Source of the DNA: JBGCDD01 sp045105075
GTDB lineage: Bacteria; Pseudomonadota; Alphaproteobacteria; Rhodobacterales; Rhodobacteraceae
NCBI GenBank assembly: GCA_045105075.1
Contig: JBGCDD010000100.1
Location: 1-9,484 of the forward strand
Direction: 5' to 3'
DNA: 9,484 bases
Part shown: positions 1 through 5,584 of the stretch, piece by piece
How the letters are laid out: every line of letters starts with the position of its first letter
How positions within the stretch are numbered: the first letter of the stretch is position 1
Notes under the pieces: model-generated
What the model was told of the DNA's origin: nothing
The model's database searches: none
What the model saw: only the letters and a program-made list of their open reading frames with translations
Program-made: the position numbers and the translations under genes

Positions 1-2
1 CA

Positions 3-140
3 AGGGGCGCGCCCTTGGCCGCGCTCACAAATCGAGGTATGAAATCGATTTGTGACCGCCTGAACGGTACGCCAAGGAAGTGCCTGGGATGGAGAACCCC
101 AACCGAAGCATTCAGACAAGAACTGATGAAACTGAGATAG
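3..140 (+). CDS. IS30-family transposase, C-terminal fragment (partial at window edge)
   Basis: The frame starting at base 3 is open from the window edge to a TAG stop at 138-140 and gives 45 residues. It contains the block CDRLNGTPRKCLGWRTP followed by TEAF, which closely resembles the C-terminal signature of IS30-family DDE transposases (LN-x-RPRKCLG-x-RTP-x-E-x-F). The preceding residues, PLAALTNRGMKSI, fit the usual segment between the last catalytic Glu and this signature. The catalytic DDE residues and the N-terminal helix-turn-helix would lie upstream of the window, so whether the full gene is intact cannot be judged. It runs in the same direction as the interrupted sulfatase gene. Confidence 0.88.
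   Translation, partial: RGAPLAALTNRGMKSICDRLNGTPRKCLGWRTPTEAFRQELMKLR
25..55. repeat. Perfect 11-bp inverted repeat inside the transposase 3' end
   Basis: TCACAAATCGA (25-35) and its exact reverse complement TCGATTTGTGA (45-55) flank a 9-base spacer. The repeat lies within the transposase coding sequence, about 85 bases before its stop. No T-run follows, so it is not a classical terminator. It could fold as an mRNA hairpin or be a protein-binding dyad, or it may be a by-product of the coding sequence. No function is assigned. Confidence 0.6.
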
Positions 141-169
141 CGGAAACCATCGCAACGACCCTTGAGATT

Positions 170-1423
170 CCATATACATGCCTCTCGGGCAAGATGCATT
201 TCGTTGGTCCCGATCAGTTCCATGGTTTCGAAGATCGCCTGACGACCGAGATTTATCCAGCCGATATGTCCTGGACCTCTGATCCCAACTTGGCCGGTAA
301 AACCGCTGGTGACAATCAGGGCCACGGGTTTGGCGTGTCGACAATTGACACGGTGAAAGACGCCGGCCCCGTCGCGCGTTCCATGCAAATCGACTATGAT
401 CAGGACGTGGTCCACCACGCGGTGCGCAAGATTTACGACCGGGCACGCAGTGACGACAAACGCCCCTTCATGCTGACGGTGTCGCTTACGCAGCCACATG
501 ACCCTTACGTCACGACCCAAGAATTCTGGGACCTGCATCCCGACGAAGCCATAGATGACCCGCGCGTGCCGCCAATTCCGGTCGAGAACCGCGATCCGCA
601 CAGCCAATCGGTCTATTACCATTACAGCCAGCACAAGTGCGAGGTGTCCCAACAGGACTACGGCAATGCAAGGCGCGGATACTACGGAATGGTGTCTCAA
701 ACCGATGCGCATCTGGGTCAGGTCATGCAGGCGATCGAGACCGCTGGATTTCAAGAAAACACAGTTATCGTGTTCACGTCGGATCATGGCGATATGATGG
801 GTGAACGCGGCATATGGTTCAAAAAGACGCTGTATGATCCGGCGATCCAAGTGCCGCTGATCATTGCGCAACCGAACCAAACCGCTGCGCGCAAAACGTC
901 GCCTGTGTCCTTGTTGGATATCTTTCCGACGCTGCTTGAAATCGGTGGTGTTGGCGAGACAGCCATAACATCGCAGATCGACGGCCAGTCGTTGTGTCAT
1001 GGCGAACGGACTGGTCCAATTCTGGTCGAGCACCTTGACGGAGGCACCGCCGCGCCGCGCGTTTGTGTGCGCAATGGCGATTGGAAACTGGTTGTGTCAC
1101 TGGCGTACCCGGCGATGCTCTATAATCTGGCTGACGATCCTTTGGAATTGAACAACCTCGCCGGCAAAGAACCAGACATTGAGGCCGAGCTGACATCGAT
1201 TGCTGATATCAACTGGTCGCTGGAAAAGGTGCAAACAGCAATGGAAGCCTCGCAAAGAGAGCGAAAGCTTGTCGATGCGGCGTTGGCCATCGGGCGACAA
1301 GAGTGCTGGGATTACACTGCAGACACGCGTTGGCAAAGTGCAAACTACGTCCGCCGGGGCGACACATTTCCCGAAATCGAGCGCCGGGGTTATCTTGAGT
1401 GCAAAACAAAAACGCCAAACTGA
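170..1423 (+). pseudogene. betC: Choline sulfatase (BetC-type), 5' end removed by IS30-family insertion
   Basis: The intact enzyme hydrolyses choline-O-sulfate to choline and sulfate in the cytoplasm, feeding glycine-betaine synthesis and sulfur supply. Homology begins at codons for YTCLSGKMHFVGPDQ, the segment that in BetC holds the active-site Lys and His. Further down are TQPHDPY (another active-site His), SDHGDMMGERG (metal-binding Asp-His) and the following WFKK lysine, then the choline-sulfatase-type C-terminal region with SQRERKLVDAAL. Missing are the first ~95 residues, which carry the N-terminal metal-binding Asp pair and the C-x-P-x-R formylglycine motif, so the product cannot be active as a sulfatase. 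The frame is open upstream to a GTG at 80, but codons before 170 are transposase/IS DNA read out of frame. The rest has no internal stop, suggesting a recent insertion. Another sulfatase of the same clan is possible; the YTCLSGKMHF block favours choline sulfatase. Confidence 0.8.
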
Positions 1424-1459
1424 TGTTTCGGTGACAAGGCAGAGCCGATCTACGGATAT

Positions 1460-1487
1460 GCGACAACGCGCAAGCAGAGCTTGTCGC
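1460..1487 (+). terminator. Possible hairpin 3' of the sulfatase gene
   Basis: GCGACAA (1460-1466) pairs with TTGTCGC (1481-1487). Alternatively CAAGC and GCTTG pair around an AGA loop at 1471-1483. The hairpin lies about 40 bases after the sulfatase stop. There is no U-tract, so intrinsic termination is doubtful; it may instead be a processed 3' end. Confidence 0.25.
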
Positions 1488-1772
1488 TGTCTTGAACAGG
1501 ACAATATGCGCAAGGGCTGTCCTCACGCCCAAATCAAAACACAATCCCCATAAACCGATTGATTGCGAACGAACCGGACCTTGTTAGCCTGATGCGTCAG
1601 TTCGAGGGGAGGGTGGGGTATTGCGCGCAAGGTCACCGCGACGTTCCCTAACAAAACAGGTTGAGCGTAAAGAGCTTTCACTTTTGTCGGATCGCGTAAG
1701 GCGTGACGCTGAACGTAGGCTCGAAATTGAACAGGGTCTTTGCGGCAATTGCCCGATTGATCAGCATTTGGG

Positions 1773-1794
1773 CGGTTTGCTCTTTATCAAACCG
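1773..1794 (-). terminator. Stem-loop immediately after the last gene of the operon
   Basis: CGGTTTG (1773-1779) pairs with CAAACCG (1788-1794) around an 8-base loop. It begins 2 bases after the TAA stop of the SDR gene when read on the - strand. Position at the end of the operon and between converging units suggests a 3'-end or terminator role. No T-run follows on either strand, so it would not be a strong intrinsic terminator. Confidence 0.35.
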
Positions 1795-1796
1795 GG

Positions 1797-2576
1797 TTAA
1801 CAGGACAACCCACCATCCACTTTCAATTCGATCCCGGTGATAAAGGCGGCTTCGTCGGATGCCAGAAACAACGCGGCATTGGCCACATCCCATGCGGTGC
1901 CCTGACGTCCCATTGGCACCATCGCAGCCCGTTGGCGCGCCACCTCGTTTGGGTCAGAACCGGGGCTGACGACGGCATTGACATGCGGGGTTTCGATGAC
2001 GCCCGGCAGAATGCTGTTGGTGCGAATGCCAAAGGGTGCGTTTTCTTTTGCCAGCGACCGGGCAAACCGGCACAGGGCGGCCTTGGACGCCTCGTAAGAG
2101 ACATAAGAATAGGGGCCGGAATAGACGGCGGCCAAAGACGACACAAAGGTTAAGACGCCAGCCCCCTGTGCCCGCATCGCGGGCAGGACAGCGCGGCTCA
2201 AGCGCATCGCGCCCGTCAGGTTGATGTCAAAGACCCTTGCCCAATCTTCGTCTGCGGTCTCAACCACGCCGCCCTGGCTGCTTATTCCCACGTTGTAGTG
2301 CAGCACATCCAACCCGTCCCACGCGCTTTGCGCGGTTCCCAGAACCTTGTCTGCTGTATCTGCATTTGTGACATCTGCGCCGAGGACCACAACAGACCCA
2401 CCTTCGGATCGGATGATCTGTGCGGTGGCATCCGCTGCCGTCTCGTCGCGATCCACGCATAAAACATGTGCGCCATGACGGGCAAAGGTCACGGCCGCTG
2501 CTTTGCCATTGCCCCAACCTGGCCCGATGGATCCGGCCCCGATCACGGCGATACGTTTTCCCGCGAGCCGTGTCAT
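1797..2576 (-). CDS. SDR-family NAD(P)-dependent oxidoreductase (GWGNGKA variant subgroup)
   Basis: A 259-residue protein of classical short-chain dehydrogenase length and layout, cytoplasmic, expected to interconvert a secondary alcohol and a ketone with NAD(H) or NADP(H). The Rossmann glycine motif at residues 13-25 is GAGSIGPGWGNGK rather than the usual TG-x3-G-x-G, with extra residues in the loop. An acidic residue, D42, at the end of beta-2 (LCVDRD) suggests NAD(H) preference. The NNAG motif appears as YNVG (94-97). The catalytic set is visible: N119 (INLTG), S146/S147 (FVSS) and Y161/K165 (YEASK). The ending ITGIELKVDGGLS is typical of the family. It is the last gene of the operon; its ATG overlaps the dctM stop by four bases (ATGA) with only a poor ribosome binding site, so translation is probably coupled. 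The substrate is unknown; context suggests a hydroxy acid or hydroxyketone related to the imported compound. Confidence 0.9.
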   Translation of the reverse strand: MTRLAGKRIAVIGAGSIGPGWGNGKAAAVTFARHGAHVLCVDRDETAADATAQIIRSEGGSVVVLGADVTNADTADKVLGTAQSAWDGLDVLHYNVGISSQGGVVETADEDWARVFDINLTGAMRLSRAVLPAMRAQGAGVLTFVSSLAAVYSGPYSYVSYEASKAALCRFARSLAKENAPFGIRTNSILPGVIETPHVNAVVSPGSDPNEVARQRAAMVPMGRQGTAWDVANAALFLASDEAAFITGIELKVDGGLSC

Positions 2577-3940
2577 CGTTCAAGCAATAGATTGGGCAGC
2601 CACATTGCGATTTGCGGTTGCCAGATCAAGACAAAAAGAACGCCAACTTGCAGCATCACAAACGGGATGATCCCGCGATACACGGCCTTCATATCAAGCA
2701 GGTCTCCTGCTGCGCCTTTCATATAGAACAGGGCGATGCCAAAGGGCGGAGTCAAAAAGGAGGTTTGTAAATTGACCGCAACCAGAATGGCGAACCAATA
2801 GATCAACTGATCCTTGGCGATATGCTCACCAAGGTCCAGCAAATCGACAATAGGGGCAAAAATCGGCAGCACGATCAGGGTGATTTCGATCCAGTCAAAA
2901 AAGAACCCCATTACGAAAATGATCGCCATCATGCCCAGCAACAGCCCCCAGTCGCCCATGTTCATGCTGTGGGCCAGTTCGACGATGTAGTCATCGCCGC
3001 CGATCTTGCGAAACACGTAGGCAAAGGCTGTTGCCGTTGAAAGGATGAAGAACAACAGCGCCAGCGTGCGCAACGAACTGTCCGTGGCTTCAGCCAAAAC
3101 CGGAAGCGACAGCCGCCCGCGCACAAGGCCCAGCAGCAGGGCGGCAAATGCGCCAACCCCGGCGGCTTCGGTTGGGCTGGCAAGGCCGCCGATGATCGAG
3201 CCCAGCACGGCGATGATCATCAACAGCGGAAAGCTGACCGACACGATGGCCTCAAGCCACAGGCCCTGCCGGTCTTCAGCACAGAGTGCCCCAGCGGGCG
3301 GCGTGTCTTGCGGGCGCAGGATCGAGCGCACGACCAGATAGACCAGATAGATGCCTGCCAGAAACAGCCCCGGCAGGAAGGCGGCCACGAAAAGCCGCGA
3401 CAGGTTGAGCGACAGGAGATCCCCCATAAACACCAACATGATCGACGGCGGAATAAGAATGCCCAACGTGCCTGCACTGGCCACTGTGCCCGACGCAAGC
3501 GCCGGTGAATACCCCGCCCGCACCATTGTGGGCAGCGCCATAACCGTCAGCATAACAACCGACGCGCCAACGATACCCGTGGCGGCGGCAAGGATTGTGC
3601 CCATCAAAACAACAGCCAATGCGAGCCCACCGGGAACCCGGCTCAGCAGTTTTTGCAACGTCAACAACAGGTCTTCGGCGATCCGGGTTTTTTCCATCAC
3701 CACGCCCATCAGCACGAACATGGGCACAGCCACCAGAACGCCGTTGTCGACCACCCCGCCATAAATACGGGTCGGGATCAGCGACAGATGCACTGTCTTC
3801 ATTTCGCCCAGCCAGATGGCCAAAAGCGCAAAGATCAGCGACACGGACGCCAGCACAATCGGCACAGGAAGCGTTGTGAACAATCCCAAAATCAGGGTCA
3901 GGAACATCAGCCCCGGAAGGATCTCGGTCAGAATTTCCAT
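2573..3940 (-). CDS. dctM: TRAP transporter large permease (DctM family)
   Basis: A 455-residue, very hydrophobic inner-membrane protein, the ion-coupled translocating subunit of a tripartite ATP-independent periplasmic transporter. Family hallmarks are an N-terminal hydrophobic pair of helices, the segment around residues 115-170 (AAATGIVGASVVML and ASAGTLGILIPPSIMLV) and SPTEAAGVGA at 255-264. A second half repeats this pattern, with QTSFLTPPFGIALFYMKG near the C-terminus. A length of ~455 with a long second-half insertion fits the DctM group that works with TakP-like binding proteins. It starts at an ATG lying 13 bases inside the end of dctQ. No strong ribosome binding site precedes it, so coupling to dctQ is likely. 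It should form a membrane complex with the DctQ encoded just upstream and receive substrate from the DctP of the same operon. Confidence 0.94.
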   Translation of the reverse strand: MEILTEILPGLMFLTLILGLFTTLPVPIVLASVSLIFALLAIWLGEMKTVHLSLIPTRIYGGVVDNGVLVAVPMFVLMGVVMEKTRIAEDLLLTLQKLLSRVPGGLALAVVLMGTILAAATGIVGASVVMLTVMALPTMVRAGYSPALASGTVASAGTLGILIPPSIMLVFMGDLLSLNLSRLFVAAFLPGLFLAGIYLVYLVVRSILRPQDTPPAGALCAEDRQGLWLEAIVSVSFPLLMIIAVLGSIIGGLASPTEAAGVGAFAALLLGLVRGRLSLPVLAEATDSSLRTLALLFFILSTATAFAYVFRKIGGDDYIVELAHSMNMGDWGLLLGMMAIIFVMGFFFDWIEITLIVLPIFAPIVDLLDLGEHIAKDQLIYWFAILVAVNLQTSFLTPPFGIALFYMKGAAGDLLDMKAVYRGIIPFVMLQVGVLFVLIWQPQIAMWLPNLLLER

Positions 3941-4479
3941 AGCGGCGCTTTTTCAAAGGCAGACTGGCGCAGATCGGGGCGCTTGAGCACGGCCAGAAGC
4001 CGGATCATCACAGCGATGCAGGCACAGATTGCAATGGCGGCGGATAAGGGCACGACCGATTTGATGACCCAGCGATGCGGCAATCCGCGACCGCCATTGG
4101 CGCCTTCTCCGCGCAAAAAGGCGCGCTCGGTGAACTCATAGCCATACCAAACGATGATCAACAAAAACGGGGTGACAAACACCAGCAGCACCCAGAATTC
4201 CAGCCAAAGTCGCAGACGCTCGTTGATCTTGTCGGCCAGCACATCAATGCGGACATGGGCATCACGGGTATAGGCAAAGCCGATGCAGAACAGCGCCACC
4301 AGCCCGTGCATGTGCCACTCAACTTCTTGCAGCATGATCGACCCTGTTGCAAAAAACTTGCGTCCGATCACGTCGTAGATGATGACAAAAACCAGAGCGA
4401 CCATGACCACGGCGGCCAATCGCGCCGCTTGATCGCAAATCCAGGTCAACCTGTCTGCCAGGCGTAACGCGCGTTCCAA
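3928..4479 (-). CDS. dctQ: TRAP transporter small permease (DctQ family), TTG start
   Basis: A 183-residue membrane protein with four predicted helices, at about residues 21-39, 52-70, 92-112 and 139-160, the standard DctQ topology. The segment LQEVEWHMHGLVALFCIGFAY followed by TRDAHVRIDVL is characteristic of the family. DctQ is the small subunit that binds DctM in the inner membrane. The start is read as TTG at 4479-4477 because a strong GGGAGGGG ribosome binding site (4490-4483) sits 3 bases upstream of it and no ATG or GTG start fits as well. The gene is separated from dctP by 57 bases carrying a perfect 10-bp stem-loop, and it overlaps dctM by 13 bases. The rare start codon together with the hairpin would be expected to lower permease output relative to the binding protein; that is inference. 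Confidence 0.9.
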   Translation of the reverse strand: MERALRLADRLTWICDQAARLAAVVMVALVFVIIYDVIGRKFFATGSIMLQEVEWHMHGLVALFCIGFAYTRDAHVRIDVLADKINERLRLWLEFWVLLVFVTPFLLIIVWYGYEFTERAFLRGEGANGGRGLPHRWVIKSVVPLSAAIAICACIAVMIRLLAVLKRPDLRQSAFEKAPLWKF

Positions 4480-4482
4480 TGG

Positions 4483-4490
4483 CCCCTCCC
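4483..4490 (-). promoter_or_regulatory. Ribosome binding site of dctQ, deciding a TTG start
   Basis: On the - strand GGGAGGGG precedes TTG at 4479-4477, with the GGAGG core 5 bases from the start codon. This strong site supports TTG initiation. The base of the intergenic stem-loop is only 7 bases upstream of it, so ribosome access and hairpin folding could influence each other. Confidence 0.7.
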
Positions 4491-4497
4491 GTTGGTT

Positions 4498-4527
4498 GCA
4501 GCATCCGACGCGATGGCCGGATGCTGC
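4498..4527 (-). promoter_or_regulatory. Intercistronic stem-loop between dctP and dctQ
   Basis: GCAGCATCCG (4498-4507) and its exact reverse complement CGGATGCTGC (4518-4527) form a GC-rich 10-bp stem with a 10-base loop. It lies in the 57-base gap after the dctP stop and before the dctQ ribosome binding site. No T-run follows in the direction of transcription. Stem-loops after a binding-protein gene are a known means of protecting its mRNA and lowering permease expression in transporter operons (malE-malF is the classic case). A similar role is inferred here. Confidence 0.65.
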
Positions 4528-4536
4528 GGAGTTAAC

Positions 4537-5562
4537 TCAGTCCAGATAGCCGAGTTTTTTCCATTCCGAATAATTTGCACGGAATTCGCTGATGCTGGCC
4601 CATGCCCGCGCAAAGTCGGTGTCAGCTGCGGATTTCTCGGCGACAACCTCGTCCCAGGCACTGGCATAAGCGGCCATGATGTCGTCTGACCATTCATGCA
4701 CTGTCACGCCGTTTTCGGCCTGCATTTTGGCAAGCGGTTCAAGCTGGACAGCTTCGCCTTCGGCCATTGTGCGCAACATCTGCGCCTCGCACACGGTCTC
4801 GATTGCGGCCTGGCCGGCTTCGTCAATCCCGTTCCATGTGTCCATGTTGATGATCACTGACAGGAACGATGTTTGCTGGTGCCAGCCCGGGAAATAATAG
4901 TGTTTGGCGTGCTCATGCATGCCCACCAGATTGTCGAGGAACGGAAAGCCCAGCTCGGCGGAATCAATTGCGCCGGTGTTGAGCGCGGCCATCGTATCGG
5001 CCAGCCCCATCGATTGAGCTTCGACGCCCAGTTTGCCCATCACAGACGCGCCCAGACCGAAAAAGCGCATCTTCTTGCCCTTCAGGTCTGCCACCGAATT
5101 GACCGGCTCGCGGAACCAGCCAGAGGCTTCGGGCACCAGCACACCGCAATGAATGGTCTTGATGTTGTAGGGTTCGGTGATTTCGGCGAACAGCTCCTGA
5201 CCACCACCATTGTACCACCACGCCGCATATTCGCGGATGTCGGGGCCAAAGGGAAAGGTCGTGAACAAAGGCGCAGACGGCACGATGCCTTCGGCAAATC
5301 CGATGGAATACCATGCGCTCTCGACGGCGCCGGTTGAAACCGCATCCCAGACTTCGCCTGTTGCCACCAGTTCGCCGGGGTTCTTGACGTCAAAGTTCAC
5401 CGCACCCCCGGTGATCAATGTCACGCGCTCGGCCATGTCAAAGGCGGGTTTGCCCAACAAGGGCAGCGTGCCGGGGAAAATATCCTGCATTTCAATGTCT
5501 TGTGCCACGGCTCCGCTGGCGATCAGCGCCAGTGTGGCTGTCGTGAGTAAGTGTTTTCTCAT
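4537..5562 (-). CDS. dctP: TRAP transporter periplasmic substrate-binding protein (DctP, TakP-like)
   Basis: A 341-residue exported protein that captures the substrate in the periplasm and delivers it to DctQM. Residues 1-20 form a Sec signal peptide (basic MRKH, hydrophobic core, ASGAVA then QD as the likely cleavage site). The mature part follows the TakP-type DctP layout: GELVATGEVWDAVSTGA at 63-79, WWYNGGGQEL at 115-124, GWFREPVNSVADLKGKKMRF at 148-167, IDSAELGFPFLDN at 199-211 and KHYYFPGWHQ at 220-229. R166 corresponds to the conserved carboxylate-clamping arginine of TRAP binding proteins, and R151 is the extra WFR arginine of the keto-acid subgroup, so an organic acid is the expected ligand. 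At the TakP Glu-Trp site the Glu remains (E203) but Trp is Leu (204), so ligand specificity may differ from pyruvate-type keto acids. It has the best ribosome binding site in the operon. Confidence 0.93.
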   Translation of the reverse strand: MRKHLLTTATLALIASGAVAQDIEMQDIFPGTLPLLGKPAFDMAERVTLITGGAVNFDVKNPGELVATGEVWDAVSTGAVESAWYSIGFAEGIVPSAPLFTTFPFGPDIREYAAWWYNGGGQELFAEITEPYNIKTIHCGVLVPEASGWFREPVNSVADLKGKKMRFFGLGASVMGKLGVEAQSMGLADTMAALNTGAIDSAELGFPFLDNLVGMHEHAKHYYFPGWHQQTSFLSVIINMDTWNGIDEAGQAAIETVCEAQMLRTMAEGEAVQLEPLAKMQAENGVTVHEWSDDIMAAYASAWDEVVAEKSAADTDFARAWASISEFRANYSEWKKLGYLD

Positions 5563-5565
5563 CGT

Positions 5566-5576
5566 CTTCCTCCCTT
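5566..5576 (-). promoter_or_regulatory. Strong ribosome binding site of dctP
   Basis: AAGGGAGGAAG on the - strand lies just before the ATG at 5562-5560, with the GGAGG core 7 bases from the start codon. dctP is the only gene in this operon set apart from its upstream neighbour by a short gap (22 bases) with an independent strong site. This fits the need for excess periplasmic binding protein. Confidence 0.7.
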
Positions 5577-5584
5577 GGAATTGT

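Larger units (their letters stand above)
1..170 (+). mobile_element. 3' end of an IS30-family insertion sequence, cut by the window edge
   Basis: The left edge lies inside an insertion sequence. Positions 3-140 encode the conserved C-terminus of an IS30-family transposase. The ~30 bases after its stop (141 to about 170) match neither the transposase nor the sulfatase that follows, so they should contain the terminal inverted repeat of the IS. Homology to choline sulfatase resumes at the TAT codon at 173, which places the IS/host junction at or just before 172. The other IS end, the partner inverted repeat and the target duplication are outside the window, so the exact boundary is inferred. 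Confidence 0.8.
1424..1796. other. Non-coding interval between convergent transcription units
   Basis: These 373 bases separate the sulfatase remnant (+) from the SDR gene at the end of the catabolic operon (-). I find no open frame with recognisable protein content and no tRNA-like fold. The interval holds several inverted repeats: GCGACAA/TTGTCGC at 1460-1466 and 1481-1487, which encloses the alternative tight hairpin CAAGC-AGA-GCTTG at 1471-1483; AGGACA/TGTCCT at 1498-1503 and 1518-1523; the palindrome TTGCGCGCAA at 1621-1630; and a 7-bp stem at 1773-1794. None is followed by a clear T-run. Confidence 0.6.

Noticed and set aside
1424..1796. tRNA, small RNA or CRISPR array in the non-coding gap
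   Set aside because: No cloverleaf, no evenly spaced direct repeats and no promoter-terminator pair could be seen; only short isolated inverted repeats.
1678..1893. 71-codon - strand open frame in the gap after the SDR gene
   Set aside because: Its first part overlaps the SDR gene in another frame. The remainder shows no recognisable similarity and has no ribosome binding site.
3276..3956. 226-codon - strand open frame overlapping dctM
   Set aside because: It is a frame-shifted shadow of dctM with no hydrophobic or domain pattern of its own.
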